Below the pieces are notes generated by a model. It searched no databases and had not been told where the DNA came from. It was given only the letters and a program-made list of their open reading frames with translations. Positions 52,823-64,000 of a stretch of 64,000 nucleotides of DNA are shown here, in pieces. Source of the stretch: Azospirillum canadense (GTDB taxonomy: Bacteria > Pseudomonadota > Alphaproteobacteria > Azospirillales > Azospirillaceae); assembly GCF_025961225.1 (NCBI RefSeq), contig NZ_JAOQNG010000010.1, positions 672,501 to 736,500 of the forward strand, in the 5' to 3' direction. The stretch's first letter is position 1. Each line of letters opens with the position of its first letter. A program made the position numbers and the translations under genes.

Positions 52823-52833
52823 GGACATGAGCC

Positions 52834-52923
52834 ATGATCCTCGACTATGTGTTGGGCGGCCTCGTGGCCGCTGGCCTGCTGGCGTATCTCGTCTACGCCC
52901 TGATCCACCCGGAACGGTTCTGA
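52834..52923 (+). CDS. kdpF: K+-transporting ATPase small subunit KdpF
   Basis: A 29-aa single-span peptide, [20 protein letters not shown] then YALIHPERF. KdpF stabilises the KdpABC complex. The YLVYAL(I/L)xPE-x-F end is the usual KdpF mark. GAGG precedes the start; kdpA begins 10 bases on. Confidence 0.88.
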   Translation: MILDYVLGGLVAAGLLAYLVYALIHPERF

Positions 52924-52933
52924 GGAGCCTCCC

Positions 52934-54643
52934 ATGACCGTCAACGGGTGGATCCTGATCCTCCTCTTCGCCGCCCTGGTGGCCGCCGTCGCGCGGCCGC
53001 TCGGCGGCTTCATGACGCGCGTCTTCACCGGCGAGCGCACGCTGCTGTCGCCGGTGCTCGGCCCGGTCGAGCGCGGCCTGTACCGCTTGGCCGGGGTCGA
53101 TGAGAAGACCGAGCAGCACTGGGTGACCTACGCGGTCGCCATGCTGCTGTTCAACCTCGCGGGCATGCTGCTGCTCTATGGGATGCAGCGGGTGCAGGGG
53201 CTGCTGCCCTTCAACCCGCAGGGCATGGCGGCGGTGCCCGCCGACCTCGCCTTCAACACCGCCGCCAGCTTCACGACCAACACCAACTGGCAGAACTACG
53301 GCGGCGAAGGCACGATGGGTTATTTCGTGCAGATGGCCGGGCTGACGGTGCACAACTTCGTGTCGGCCGCCACGGGCATCGCGCTGGCCGTGGCGCTGGT
53401 GCGCGGCTTCGCCCGCGCCGGGGCGCGCACGGTCGGCAACTTCTGGGTCGACCTGACCCGCTGCACGCTCTACGTCCTGCTGCCGCTGTCCGTCGCCGTC
53501 GCGCTGTTCCTGGTCTGGCAGGGCGTTCCGCAGACGCTGGGCGCCTATGTGGACGCCACCACCCTGGAAGGCGCCAAGCAGACCATCGCGCTCGGCCCCG
53601 TCGCCTCGCAGGAGGCGATCAAGATGCTGGGCACCAACGGCGGCGGCTTCTTCAACGCCAACTCCGCGCATCCCTTCGAGAACCCGACCGCGCTGACCAA
53701 CCTCGTGCAGATGCTGTCCATCTTCGCGATCGGCGCCGGGCTGACCAACCTGTTCGGCCGCATGGTCGGGGACGAGCGCCAGGGCTGGGCCATCCTGGCT
53801 GCCATGGGCGTGCTGTTCTTCATGGGCGTGACGCTGGCCTATTGGGCGGAAGCCCAGGGCAACCCGGCCCTGACCGCGCTCGGCATCGACACCGCCGCCG
53901 GCAACATGGAGGGCAAGGAGACACGCTTTGGCATCGCCGCCAGCGCCCTGTTCGCCACGGTGACCACCGCCGCTTCCTGCGGGGCCGTCAACGCCATGCA
54001 CGACAGCTTCATGCCGCTGGGCGGCATGGTGCCGATGATCAACATGATGCTGGGCGAGATCATCATCGGCGGCGTCGGTGCCGGGCTGTACGGCATGCTG
54101 CTGTTCGCCATCATCGCGCTGTTCGTCGCCGGGCTGATGGTCGGCCGCACGCCGGAATATCTGGGCAAGAAGCTGGAGGCGAAGGAGGTCAAGATGACCA
54201 TGCTCGCCGTGCTCTGCCTGCCCGTGATGATGCTGGGCTGGACGGCCTTCGCCGTGGTGCTCGACACCGGCACGTCGTCGATGGCCAACGCCGGGCCGCA
54301 CGGCTTTTCGGAGGCGCTCTACGCCTACGTCTCGGCGGCGGCGAACAACGGAAGTGCCTTTGCCGGGCTGACCGGGAACACGCTCTGGTACAACCTGACG
54401 CTCGCCGTGGGCATGCTCGTTGGCCGCTTCTTCGTGATCGTGCCGATGTTGGCCATCGCCGGCTCGCTCGCCGCCAAGACGCGCGCCGCCGCGTCCGCCG
54501 GCACCTTCCCGACCCACGACACGCTGTTCGTCGGCCTGCTGGTCGGGGTGATCCTGATCGTCGGTGGCCTGACCTTCTTCCCGGCCCTCGCCCTCGGCCC
54601 TGTGGTCGAGCATCTGGCGATGAAGGCCGGCACCCTCTTCTGA
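52934..54643 (+). CDS. kdpA: K+-transporting ATPase subunit A
   Basis: A 569-aa K+ channel-like subunit of the high-affinity KdpFABC pump. It has ten or so spans and four pore loops related to the K+ channel filter; [17 protein letters not shown] and [20 protein letters not shown] are two. Start [20 protein letters not shown] and the typical length agree with KdpA. Start at 52934 follows GAGGAG. Confidence 0.98.
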   Translation: MTVNGWILILLFAALVAAVARPLGGFMTRVFTGERTLLSPVLGPVERGLYRLAGVDEKTEQHWVTYAVAMLLFNLAGMLLLYGMQRVQGLLPFNPQGMAAVPADLAFNTAASFTTNTNWQNYGGEGTMGYFVQMAGLTVHNFVSAATGIALAVALVRGFARAGARTVGNFWVDLTRCTLYVLLPLSVAVALFLVWQGVPQTLGAYVDATTLEGAKQTIALGPVASQEAIKMLGTNGGGFFNANSAHPFENPTALTNLVQMLSIFAIGAGLTNLFGRMVGDERQGWAILAAMGVLFFMGVTLAYWAEAQGNPALTALGIDTAAGNMEGKETRFGIAASALFATVTTAASCGAVNAMHDSFMPLGGMVPMINMMLGEIIIGGVGAGLYGMLLFAIIALFVAGLMVGRTPEYLGKKLEAKEVKMTMLAVLCLPVMMLGWTAFAVVLDTGTSSMANAGPHGFSEALYAYVSAAANNGSAFAGLTGNTLWYNLTLAVGMLVGRFFVIVPMLAIAGSLAAKTRAAASAGTFPTHDTLFVGLLVGVILIVGGLTFFPALALGPVVEHLAMKAGTLF

Positions 54644-54661
54644 TCGGGGACGATCCTTTCT

Positions 54662-56785
<2,124 letters not shown>

Positions 56786-56809
56786 GAGACGGCCGGGAGG
56801 ATACTGAAC

Positions 56810-57409
56810 ATGATCAAGCAATTGCGCCCCGCCCTGGTGATGATCGCCGCGCTGACGGTCATCACCGGGCTTGCTTACCCGCTGGCCGTCACCGGCATTG
56901 CGCAGGCCGTTTTCCCGCATCAGGCCAACGGCAGCCTGATCGAGCGGAACGGGACGGTGATCGGCTCGGAACCGATCGGGCAGGGCTTCACCGGCGAGGG
57001 CTATTTCCACGGCCGCCCGTCGGCCACCACGGGGAGCGACCCCGGCTACCCGGCCAAAACGGTGCCCCAGCCCTACAACGCCGCCAACTCCATGGGCTCC
57101 AACCTCGGCCCGACCTCCAAGGCGCTGGCCGAACGCGTGCAGGCCGACGCGGAGGCGCTGAAGGCGGAGAGTCCTGGCAAACCAGTGCCGGTCGAGCTGG
57201 TGACCACCTCCGCCAGCGGGCTCGACCCGCACATGTCCCCCGCCGCGGTCGACTTCCAGGTGCCGCGCGTCGCCAAGGCGCGGGGGTTGGCGGAGGAGGC
57301 GGTACGCCGGATCGTTGCGGAGCATGTCGAGACGCCGTTGCTGGGCGATCCGGTGGTCAACGTGCTGCGGCTGAACCTCGCCCTGGACGATGCGGCGGCG
57401 AAGCATTAG
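56810..57409 (+). CDS. kdpC: K+-transporting ATPase subunit C
   Basis: A 199-aa single-span periplasmic subunit. N-terminal span [20 protein letters not shown], then the family blocks [20 protein letters not shown] and [20 protein letters not shown]. Start at 56810 follows GGGAGG. Last of the structural kdp genes. Confidence 0.97.
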   Translation: MIKQLRPALVMIAALTVITGLAYPLAVTGIAQAVFPHQANGSLIERNGTVIGSEPIGQGFTGEGYFHGRPSATTGSDPGYPAKTVPQPYNAANSMGSNLGPTSKALAERVQADAEALKAESPGKPVPVELVTTSASGLDPHMSPAAVDFQVPRVAKARGLAEEAVRRIVAEHVETPLLGDPVVNVLRLNLALDDAAAKH

Positions 57410-57436
57410 CTGAAGTGTCGCAACGCCTTAACCCCC

Positions 57437-57490
57437 ACCCTAACCCTCCCCCGCCCAGCGGGGGTGGGAGGGACCCGCGAAGCGGGAGTG
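57437..57490. repeat. Palindromic repeat between kdpC and kdpD
   Basis: CCCTCCCCCGC-CCA-GCGGGGGTGGGAGGG (57445-57472) and CCCGC-GAA-GCGGG (57474-57486). Related in sequence to the repeats at 14224, 21461 and 30360. It lies between the pump genes and the sensor genes and may lower read-through from kdpC to kdpD. Confidence 0.65.
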
Positions 57491-57526
57491 TGGGGGCAAA
57501 ACTCCGACGAAGAAACCACACACTCC

Positions 57527-60268
57527 ATGACCCCAGACCGCCCCACCCCCGCCCGTCCATCGCCTGAGGCGCTGCTGCGCCAGGCGGCGCGGGAGGAGCG
57601 TGGGCGGCTGAAGCTGTTCCTCGGCGCGGCCCCCGGCGTCGGCAAGACATACGAGATGCTGACGACCGCCCAGGCCAAGCGCCGGGATGGGGTCGACGTC
57701 GTGGTCGGCGTGGTCGAGACCCACGGCCGGAGGGACACCGAAGCGCTGCTCGCCGGGCTGGAGGTGATCCCGCGCCGCCACGTCGAGTACAAGGAGCGGC
57801 TTCTGGACGAGATGGATCTGGACGCCATCCTCGCCCGGCGGCCGCGGGTCGTGCTGGTGGACGAGCTGGCGCACTCCAACGCGCCCGGCAGCCGCCACGC
57901 CAAGCGTTACCTGGACGTGGAGGAATTGCTCGCCGCGGGGATCGACGTCTACACGACGCTGAACATCCAGCATGTGGAGAGCCTGAACGACGTCGTCGCC
58001 AAGATCACACGGGTCCGCGTGCGCGAGACGGTGCCGGATTCCATCGTCGACCGCGCCGACGACATCGAGGTCATCGACATCACGCCGGACGACCTGATCC
58101 AGCGCCTGAAGGAGGGGAAGGTCTATGTCCCGCGCACGGCGGAGCGTGCGATCCGGCATTACTTCTCCGCCGGCAACCTGACGGCGCTGCGCGAACTGGC
58201 GCTGCGGCTGACCGCGCAACGGGTCGACGATCAGCTGCTGACCCACATGCAGGCCCACGCCATCGCCGGCCCCTGGGCCGCCGGAGAGCGCCTGCTGGTT
58301 TGCGTCAACGAGCACCCAAACTGCGCGGCGGTCGTGCGCTACGCACGTCGCCAAGCGGAACGGCTGCGCGCCCACTGGACCGCCATCCACGTCGAGACGA
58401 CCCACGCGCTGCGCCTGAACGAGGTGGAGCGCGACCGCATCGCCGATGCGCTGCGGCTGGTGGAGAAGCTGGGTGGTGAGGCAGTGACGGTGCCGGGCCG
58501 CGACGTCGCCGACACGGTGGTGGACTATGCCCGATCCAACAACGTCACGCACATCGTCATCGCCAAGTCGAGCCGGCCGCGTTGGGCCGAGCTTCTGCAT
58601 GGGTCGGTCGCCTCCCACCTGATCCGCAGGGCGGGCGACATCAGCGTGCACGTCATCGCCGGCGATTCCGGCGGCCCGATTCCGCCAAAGACGGTGCGGA
58701 CGGCACCGCGGCGCGCGCCGTCTTTCGAGTGGTGGCCGTTCCTCGCCAGCACTGGCTATGTCGCCGCGGCGCTGGTCGTTGGCAAGGTGTTGCAGCAGGT
58801 GCTGGACGTCAGCAACGTCGCGCTGGTCTTCCTGACCGCGGTGCTGACCAGCGCCGTCACCGGCGGGCTGCTGCCGTCGCTCTACGCCAGCCTGATCAGC
58901 GTGCTGGCCTTCAACTACTTCTTCCTGCCGCCGCTCTACACCTTCACGATCACCGAAGCGGAGAACATCGTCGCGCTGTTCTTCTTCGCCGTGGTCGCGC
59001 TGATCGCCAGCAACCTGACCGCCCGCGTCCGCGCCCAAGCGGTCGCCGCGCGCCGGCGCGCCAAGACGACGGAGGACCTGTACCAATTCAGCCGCAAGTT
59101 GGCTGGCGTCGTCACCATGGACGACCTGCTGTGGGCGACCGCCTACCAGATCGCGGCAATGCTGAAGGTGCATGTGGTCCTGCTGCTGCCGGACGGCGCC
59201 AGCGGCGTGGCCGGAAGCGTGGAGGTGCGCGCCGGCTACCCGCCCGAGGACATTTTGGAAGACGCCGACCTCGCCGCCGCGAAATGGGCGTGGGAGAACA
59301 ACCGCCCGGCCGGGCGCGGCGCCGACACGCTGCCGGGGGCGAAGTGGCTGTTCCTGCCCATGCGCACGGGGCGTGGTGCGGTCGGTGTGACCGGCATCGA
59401 CACCGGCCGTCCCGGCGCCCTTCTGACACCGGACGAGCGGCGGCTGCTGGACGCGCTGATCGACCAAGCGGCGCTGGCCATCGAGCGCGTGAACCTTGCG
59501 GAGGACGTCGACCGGGCGCGGCTGGCCGCGGAGACGGAGCGGCTGCGATCCGCGCTTCTCACCTCCATCTCGCACGACCTGCGCACGCCGCTGGCCTCCA
59601 TCCTGGGGTCCGCGACCAGCCTGACCAGCTACGGACCGATGCTGGACGAGGAGTCGCGCCGCGATCTCGCGTCCACCATCCAGGAGGAGGCGGAACGGCT
59701 GAACCGCTTCATCGCCAACCTGCTGGACATGACGCGGCTGGAATCGGGAGCGATCCGTCCGCGCACCAGCCCGGTCGATCTGGCCGAAGTGGTGGGCAGC
59801 GCGCTGGAGCGGGCGGGGAAGATCCTGGCCGGCCACACGGTGGACGTGGATCTCGCCGCCGACCTGCCGATGCTGGACGTCGACTCCGTCCTGTTCGAAC
59901 AGGTCCTGTTCAATCTGCTGGACAACGCGGCGAAATACGCGCCCGCTGGGTCACGGATCGAGGTTCGGGCTCATCGAGAAAATGGTGGGCGCGAGAATGG
60001 GCAGGTGCGCATCGAGGTGCTGGACGAGGGGGACGGGCTTCCAGGGGCGGACGTGGAGCGGATCTTCGACAAGTTCTACCGGGTTCACGCCCAGGACCGG
60101 CAGCGCGCGGGGACCGGCCTCGGCCTCGCCATCTGCCGCGGCTTCGTGGAGGCGATGGGGGGAACCATCGTCGCGGGCAATCGCACCGACCGCAGGGGTG
60201 CCGTCTTCACGCTGACCGTTCCCGCGGCGGCGGAGCTGGCGCGCATCGACGAGGAGGCCGCGGAATGA
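57527..60268 (+). CDS. kdpD: K+/turgor sensor histidine kinase KdpD
   Basis: A 913-aa membrane kinase. KdpD domain with Walker [10 protein letters not shown] (about 33-41) and [20 protein letters not shown], then a universal-stress-like domain (about 250-375), four membrane spans (about 405-500), a GAF-like part, and the kinase core with His683 in [17 protein letters not shown] and ATP box [11 protein letters not shown] and [18 protein letters not shown]. The start at 57527 lacks a strong ribosome-binding site. Stop overlaps the kdpE start. Confidence 0.97.
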   Translation: MTPDRPTPARPSPEALLRQAAREERGRLKLFLGAAPGVGKTYEMLTTAQAKRRDGVDVVVGVVETHGRRDTEALLAGLEVIPRRHVEYKERLLDEMDLDAILARRPRVVLVDELAHSNAPGSRHAKRYLDVEELLAAGIDVYTTLNIQHVESLNDVVAKITRVRVRETVPDSIVDRADDIEVIDITPDDLIQRLKEGKVYVPRTAERAIRHYFSAGNLTALRELALRLTAQRVDDQLLTHMQAHAIAGPWAAGERLLVCVNEHPNCAAVVRYARRQAERLRAHWTAIHVETTHALRLNEVERDRIADALRLVEKLGGEAVTVPGRDVADTVVDYARSNNVTHIVIAKSSRPRWAELLHGSVASHLIRRAGDISVHVIAGDSGGPIPPKTVRTAPRRAPSFEWWPFLASTGYVAAALVVGKVLQQVLDVSNVALVFLTAVLTSAVTGGLLPSLYASLISVLAFNYFFLPPLYTFTITEAENIVALFFFAVVALIASNLTARVRAQAVAARRRAKTTEDLYQFSRKLAGVVTMDDLLWATAYQIAAMLKVHVVLLLPDGASGVAGSVEVRAGYPPEDILEDADLAAAKWAWENNRPAGRGADTLPGAKWLFLPMRTGRGAVGVTGIDTGRPGALLTPDERRLLDALIDQAALAIERVNLAEDVDRARLAAETERLRSALLTSISHDLRTPLASILGSATSLTSYGPMLDEESRRDLASTIQEEAERLNRFIANLLDMTRLESGAIRPRTSPVDLAEVVGSALERAGKILAGHTVDVDLAADLPMLDVDSVLFEQVLFNLLDNAAKYAPAGSRIEVRAHRENGGRENGQVRIEVLDEGDGLPGADVERIFDKFYRVHAQDRQRAGTGLGLAICRGFVEAMGGTIVAGNRTDRRGAVFTLTVPAAAELARIDEEAAE

Positions 60269-60963
60269 GGTCGGAAGCCATGCCGCTGCGCGTGCTCGTC
60301 GTGGATGACGAGCCGCCGATCCGCCGCTTCCTGCGCACCAGCCTGACCGCGCAGGGCTACGACGTCACGGAGGCCGAGGACGGCGCGAAGGCGCTGGAGG
60401 AGATGCGGCGCCGGACGCCGGACCTGCTGGTTCTCGACCTTGGCCTGCCGGTCATCGACGGCCTGGAGGTGATCCGCCGCCTGCGCAGCGACGGCGTGAC
60501 GGCGCCGATCATCGTGCTGTCCAGCCGGGTGGACGAGGCCGGCAAGGTGGAGGCGCTGGACCTCGGCGCCGACGACTATGTGACCAAGCCCTTCGGTATG
60601 GACGAACTGCTGGCGCGCATCCGCACGGCCATGCGCCACCGGCTGCAGCAGCAGGGCGAGCGGCCCCTGTTCCGAAGCGGCGACCTGACGGTCGACCTGG
60701 TCCGCCGGATCGTGACCGTGCGGGGGAACGAGGTGAAGCTGTCGCCGCGGGAGTACGACCTGCTGCGGCTGCTGGTCGCGCACGTCGGCAAGGTGCTGAC
60801 CCACCGCTTCATCCTGAAGGAGGTCTGGGGTGGCGAGACCGACGTGCAGTATCTGCGCATCTACATCCGCCAGCTGCGCCAGAAGATCGAACCGGACCCG
60901 GAACGTCCCTGGCACATCATGACCGAAACCGGGGTCGGCTACCGCCTGCGGGCTCCCGAATGA
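60265..60963 (+). CDS. kdpE: Response regulator KdpE
   Basis: A 232-aa OmpR-family regulator of kdp expression. Acidic pair Asp14/Asp15 (VVDDEPP), phospho-acceptor Asp58 ([10 protein letters not shown]), Lys in [15 protein letters not shown], and a C-terminal winged helix ([20 protein letters not shown], then [16 protein letters not shown]). It starts inside the kdpD stop (ATGA); an ATG at 60280 with GGAAGCC upstream would shorten it by five residues. Confidence 0.97.
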   Translation: MRSEAMPLRVLVVDDEPPIRRFLRTSLTAQGYDVTEAEDGAKALEEMRRRTPDLLVLDLGLPVIDGLEVIRRLRSDGVTAPIIVLSSRVDEAGKVEALDLGADDYVTKPFGMDELLARIRTAMRHRLQQQGERPLFRSGDLTVDLVRRIVTVRGNEVKLSPREYDLLRLLVAHVGKVLTHRFILKEVWGGETDVQYLRIYIRQLRQKIEPDPERPWHIMTETGVGYRLRAPE

Positions 60964-61018
60964 CCCTTGGCCGGAACGATCCGGTGCCGGAATGATTCGA
61001 AACCGGAATGGAGTCGTG

Positions 61019-61047
61019 AAAAGGGCCGCCCCGTCGCGGAGCGGCCC
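61019..61047 (-). terminator. Terminator between kdpE and the DUF465 gene
   Basis: GGGCCGCCCC (61023-61032) pairs with GGAGCGGCCC (61038-61047) with one mismatch. On the minus strand TTTTC follows (61018-61022), so it ends the DUF465 gene; on the plus strand it may also help end kdp. Confidence 0.6.
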
Positions 61048-61082
61048 ATCTCCGACGGCCCATTTCCGGTGGCCGGCGCCGG

Positions 61083-61256
61083 TCAGTGGAGCCTTTCGTA
61101 ATCGATCTGCTCCTTCACGTAGAGCTTTTCCAGCTTAAGACGCTTCAGGGCCATGTCGTCAGGTCTCGGGCGGGCATACTCGGCATGAAGCTGGGCTTCA
61201 AGGTCAGCATGCCGCTGACGCAGGGAGGCGACCGCCTCCGTCTCCGATGTCTCCAT
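61083..61256 (-). CDS. YdcH/DUF465-family small protein
   Basis: A 57-aa helical protein starting METSETEAVASLRQRHADLE. The family end LKRLKLEKLYVKEQIDYERL is clear: DUF465 proteins carry L-K-x-x-K-L-x-L-K-D-x-I-x-x. These small coiled-coil proteins are common in proteobacteria, with no agreed function. An in-frame start at 61319 is possible but lacks a ribosome-binding site. Divergent from the hsp20 gene. Confidence 0.78.
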   Translation of the reverse strand: METSETEAVASLRQRHADLEAQLHAEYARPRPDDMALKRLKLEKLYVKEQIDYERLH

Positions 61257-61357
61257 GGAAGCACCTCTGGTCTGGATATCCAGCGGGCCTGGTAAGGCCC
61301 ATTCTAGAGGTAGGTCCATCCGCGCGCGAGTCCACCGGCAGCTTCGCCGTGGGGCGC

Positions 61358-61371
61358 TTAATCCAGGTTAA
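61358..61371 (+). promoter_or_regulatory. FNR/FixK-like box before hsp20
   Basis: TTAATCCAGGTTAA, an inverted repeat (TTAA...TTAA) with the same ATCCAG middle as the kdp box. GCGCTTRATCCAGKTTAACG is common to both places. It lies 71 bases before the hsp20 start. Confidence 0.45.
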
Positions 61372-61441
61372 CGCGTGTCTGCGGCTTTGGCGCGATACCC
61401 GGTGCGGGACATCCGCCATCACCAAGAAACGGGAGGACCCC

Positions 61442-62041
61442 ATGGCTGAAGCGAACGCAACGGAAAAGCCCAAGCAGGGCATGACGTCCAAACCGGAGGA
61501 GGGACGCCGGGACGTCTCCTCCTCGGGTGCCTCCACGGGCGCCGCTGCCCGCGCGATGGCCGAGCGCAACCGGCATCCCTTCTTCGCCCTGCGTGACGAG
61601 TTCGATCGTCTGTTCGACGAGGCGTCGTCCATGTTCCGGCTGCCGTGGAACCGGCGCTCCCCCTTCGATCTCGAACCGCTGCTCCGCCCCGACCTGGAGC
61701 GCGTGGCCTTCGCACCCCCGGCCGAGGTCGAGGAACGCGAGGGCGAATACCGGGTGACCATGGAGATGCCCGGCATGGACGAGCAGTCGGTCGAGGTCAG
61801 CGTGCGGGACAACGTCCTGTCGATCCGGGCCGAGAAGCACGAGGAAACAGAGGAGAAGGGCGCCAACCGCCACTTCTCCGAACGGCGCTATGGCGTGTGC
61901 GCGCGCTCCTTCCGGCTGCCCGCCGACGTGGACCAGGACCGCATCGGCGCCACGATGAAGAACGGTCTTCTGACGGTCACCCTGCCGAAGGCCGAGATGA
62001 ACCGGAGGTCGGGGAAGAAGATCGAGATCGGCAAGGCGTAA
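61442..62041 (+). CDS. Hsp20 small heat-shock protein
   Basis: A 199-aa ATP-independent holdase. A Lys/Glu/Ser-rich lead of about 50 residues, then a helical stretch (HPFFALRDEFDRLFDEASSM) and the alpha-crystallin domain at about residues 85-185: VEEREGEYRVTMEMPGMDEQ, VRDNVLSIRAEKHEE, and the end motif NGLLTVTLPKAE. The Phe-rich DEFDRLFDE region and long lead match class-A sHSPs with rhizobial relatives. Start at 61442 follows GGGAGGA. The FNR/FixK-like box upstream suggests control by oxygen rather than heat; no ROSE-like or CIRCE element is visible. Confidence 0.95.
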   Translation: MAEANATEKPKQGMTSKPEEGRRDVSSSGASTGAAARAMAERNRHPFFALRDEFDRLFDEASSMFRLPWNRRSPFDLEPLLRPDLERVAFAPPAEVEEREGEYRVTMEMPGMDEQSVEVSVRDNVLSIRAEKHEETEEKGANRHFSERRYGVCARSFRLPADVDQDRIGATMKNGLLTVTLPKAEMNRRSGKKIEIGKA

Positions 62042-62224
62042 GGGGGAACGCCCGGCCGATCGTCCGCCGCGGCGGAATCCACGCGCCGCCGCGGCCGACG
62101 CTCGCCACCTCCGTAAAGTTCATCGTTCGGCTCCCAAAGGGCAATCCTCTCCCGAATAGGCGTGCATTCGGGGCTGGTCGGGCCTTCGGTGCGGATTACA
62201 TGCCCACCAAACAGGGAGGAGCCG

Positions 62225-62785
62225 ATGCAGCGTTTCGAACGGGAACATGGTCGGGAGTTCGAGGGCTACACGAGTTTGGCGGTGGGCTTGCACTGGATCA
62301 TCGTCCTGCTGCTGGTCGTGCAATACGCGATCGGCTGGACGATGCCGGGAATCCACCGCGACACGCAGCCGGAAACGCTGATCAACCTGCATCTGTCGTT
62401 CGGCGCCGTGATCCTGGCCTTGCTCGTCCTGCGGCTGGTCTGGCGGATCACCCACCCCGTACCACCGCCGCCCGCCGGCCTGCCCGGGTGGCAGAACGCC
62501 GCGTCGTCGGCCATCCATTGGTTGCTCTATCTGCTGCTGATCCTCGTGCCCCTGCTCGGCTGGATGAACGCGTCGGCCCGAGGCTGGTCGATCACCCTGT
62601 TCCAGACCATCCCGCTGTTCGGGCTGGTGGAGAAAGGGTCGTCCCTCGGCCGGTCGTCGGGGGACGTCCATGTGGTGCTGAGCTACGCGCTGCTGGCCGT
62701 GGCGGGGCTGCACATCCTGGCGGCGCTCTACCACCGCTTCGTGCTGCGGGACGAGGTGTTGAGCCGCATGCTGCCCGGGGCGTGA
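62225..62785 (+). CDS. Cytochrome b561
   Basis: A 186-aa di-heme membrane cytochrome of the bacterial b561 (CybB) family. Four membrane spans, with heme-ligand His in VGLHWIIVLLLV, INLHLSF, AIHWLLYLLL and VAGLHILAALYHRFV. Such proteins oxidise ubiquinol or pass electrons from superoxide to quinone. Start at 62225 behind GGGAGGAG; an in-frame start at 62162 has none. Convergent with pabC, with only six bases between. Confidence 0.92.
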   Translation: MQRFEREHGREFEGYTSLAVGLHWIIVLLLVVQYAIGWTMPGIHRDTQPETLINLHLSFGAVILALLVLRLVWRITHPVPPPPAGLPGWQNAASSAIHWLLYLLLILVPLLGWMNASARGWSITLFQTIPLFGLVEKGSSLGRSSGDVHVVLSYALLAVAGLHILAALYHRFVLRDEVLSRMLPGA

Positions 62786-62791
62786 GGGCGC

Positions 62792-63610
62792 TCAGTCGCC
62801 GTCGGGTTCGGCACCCTCGGCCAGGAGTGTGGTGGTGATGGGACCGGGCGTGCCGGAGCCGATGGCGCGGCCATCGACGGCGAGAAGAGGGCGCAGCCCA
62901 AGGCTGTTGGTCAGAAAGGCTTCGTCGGCGGCGAAGAGATGGTCTCGCGTTACGGGCTGCTCTTCCGCAGCATAGCGTTCCAGGATCAGGCCGCGCCGGA
63001 TGCCGGGCAAGGCGCCTTCGGACGGCGGCGGGGTCAGCAGGCGGCCTTCCCGCACGACGAACAGGTTGGCGACGCTGGATTCCGCCAGCCGGCCGGCGGT
63101 GTTGAGCAGCAAGGCCTCTCCGGCCCCACGCTTGGCGGCTTCCTGCCGGGCAATGATGGCGTCGAGGTAATTCAGCGTCTTCAGGCGCGACAGCGGAGAA
63201 TGCTCGTTGCGCCGGGTGCTGCGCGCGATCACGGCCTCCACGGGGCCGGCCACCGGTCCGGCGGGGGCCAGTGTGATGAGCACGGTCGGCTTTGGATCGG
63301 CCGGAGGCGGGACGCCGCGGGCTCCGGTGCCGCGCGTCAGGGTCAGCCGCAGCACGCCCTCGGCCAGCCCCTGCGCGGCGATCAGCGCGGCCATGGCAGC
63401 GGACAACGCGTCGGCGGGGTAGGGCAGCGGCAGGTCGAGAAGATCGGCGCTGGCCGCGAGCCGGGCAAGATGCCGGTCCAGATAACGAGGCTGGCCGCCG
63501 GCGACGCGGATCGTCTCGAACAATCCGTCGCCCAGCGTGAAGCCGCGGTCCGTCGGGTCGATGCGGGCCTCTTCCGCGGCGATCAGGCGTCCGTTCAGCC
63601 ACAGTGTCAT
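62792..63610 (-). CDS. pabC: 4-amino-4-deoxychorismate lyase (class IV aminotransferase)
   Basis: A 272-aa PLP enzyme. It removes pyruvate from aminodeoxychorismate to give p-aminobenzoate for folate. Start MTLWLNGRLIAAEEARIDPTDRGFTLGDGLFETIRV is the family pattern; the PLP Lys is in LSRLKTLNYLDAIIARQEA (about residue 137-155) and AESSVANLFVVREG follows. Branched-chain or D-amino-acid aminotransferases share the fold, but the start overlapping the pabB stop by four bases settles the role. Confidence 0.9.
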   Translation of the reverse strand: MTLWLNGRLIAAEEARIDPTDRGFTLGDGLFETIRVAGGQPRYLDRHLARLAASADLLDLPLPYPADALSAAMAALIAAQGLAEGVLRLTLTRGTGARGVPPPADPKPTVLITLAPAGPVAGPVEAVIARSTRRNEHSPLSRLKTLNYLDAIIARQEAAKRGAGEALLLNTAGRLAESSVANLFVVREGRLLTPPPSEGALPGIRRGLILERYAAEEQPVTRDHLFAADEAFLTNSLGLRPLLAVDGRAIGSGTPGPITTTLLAEGAEPDGD

Positions 63611-64000
63611 GGCACATCCTCCAGCGCGCGCAGCAGCGGGCGCACTTTCACCAGCATTTCCTCATGCTCCGCTGCCGGATCGGAATCGGCGACGATCCCG
63701 CCGCCGGCCTGGGCGACGATGCGGTCGGGCGTCAGCGAGAGCGTGCGGATGACGATGCTGCTGTCCATCGTCCCGTCGAATCCAATCCAGGCGACCGACC
63801 CGCAATAGGCGCCGCGCCGGGCGGGCTCCAACTCGTCGATGATCTCCATGGCGCGGATTTTCGGGGCTCCGGTGATCGATCCGCCCGGACAGGCGGCCCG
63901 CAGCAAATCCACCGGTCCCAGCCCGGCGCGCAGGCGGGCGGTCACCACCGAGACGAGATGGTGGACCGTGGCGAAGCTCTCCAGCCCGTACAGGGTCGGG
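63607..64000 (-). CDS. pabB: Aminodeoxychorismate synthase component I (partial)
   Basis: Only the C-terminal 130 residues are inside the window; the gene runs past position 64000. With glutamine amidotransferase it converts chorismate to aminodeoxychorismate. Chorismate-binding-domain motifs: YGLESFATVHHLVSVV (H-H near the active site), ACPGGSITGAPKIRAMEIID (PGGS-x-T-GAPK), and YCGSVAWIGFDGTMDSSIVI. The end QAGGGIVADSDPAAEHEEML is typical. Anthranilate synthase TrpE shares these motifs; the coupling to pabC favours PabB. Confidence 0.93.
   Translation of the reverse strand, partial: PTLYGLESFATVHHLVSVVTARLRAGLGPVDLLRAACPGGSITGAPKIRAMEIIDELEPARRGAYCGSVAWIGFDGTMDSSIVIRTLSLTPDRIVAQAGGGIVADSDPAAEHEEMLVKVRPLLRALEDVP

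Overview
The window is high-GC DNA from an alphaproteobacterium. The gene content (gyrA-coaD-tRNA-Lys block, hopanoid glycosyltransferase HpnB, anaerobic ubiquinone genes, a NosR-type protein, several FCD-type GntR regulators) and the style of the sequence fit Azospirillum or a close member of the Rhodospirillales. That assignment is inference from content; no ribosomal marker is present. I see no insertion sequence, prophage or CRISPR array.

Layout. 1-3603: gyrA (5' end cut off), coaD and tRNA-Lys(UUU). 3604-6640: small envelope or unknown genes, including a glycine-zipper lipoprotein, a cupin, and a secreted protein with three Asn/Gln repeats like curlin repeats. 6641-7110: no protein gene; a possible small RNA on the minus strand, then a promoter overlapped by an operator. 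7177-16732: a polar-amino-acid-type ABC transporter, a GntR regulator, an ExuT-like MFS transporter, a ManD-like mannonate dehydratase, fructuronate reductase (uxuB) and a second GntR. 16814-20206: modE-modABC behind a ModE box. 20191-21363: hpnB. 21516-26135: kduD, kduI, a hydratase-like gene and kdgT, divergent from a third GntR. 26403-28675: an FNR/FixK-type box and a chemoreceptor. 28707-33990: uxaB, then kdgK-gntR-eda-oxidoreductase. 34028-35290: a DMT-family exporter and a possible operator-controlled short RNA. 35291-39307: ubiT-ubiU-ubiV followed by five small unknown genes. 39532-42073: tcuAB. 42147-45261: feoA-feoB with a Cys-rich FeoB-associated small protein. 45281-52195: a GH13 enzyme, a MarR regulator, an AspT-type transporter, nosR and apbE. 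52426-60963: kdpFABC-kdpDE with extra micro-genes in front. 61083-64000: a DUF465 protein, Hsp20, cytochrome b561, pabC and the 3' end of pabB.

How it works together. About 27 kb (7-34 kb) is a catabolic island for hexuronates, hexonates and pectin-derived uronates. Three branches, fructuronate (uxuB, mannonate dehydratase), tagaturonate (uxaB) and unsaturated uronate (kduI, kduD), converge on 2-keto-3-deoxygluconate (KDG), which kdgT imports and kdgK plus eda turn into pyruvate and glyceraldehyde-3-phosphate. Uronate isomerase (uxaC) and altronate dehydratase (uxaA) are not in the window. Related AT-rich operators, right half close to ARTATATCA, overlap the promoters of most of these units. 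Variants also lie in front of feoA, between ubiT and tcuA, and in front of the AspT-type transporter. The right half of the window leans toward low-oxygen life: O2-independent ubiquinone synthesis, ferrous iron uptake, a NosR/ApbE pair, and FNR/FixK-like boxes before the chemoreceptor, kdp and hsp20 genes.

Start sites were chosen from ribosome-binding sites, operon overlaps and family alignment from memory. No searches were run, and confidence values are subjective.
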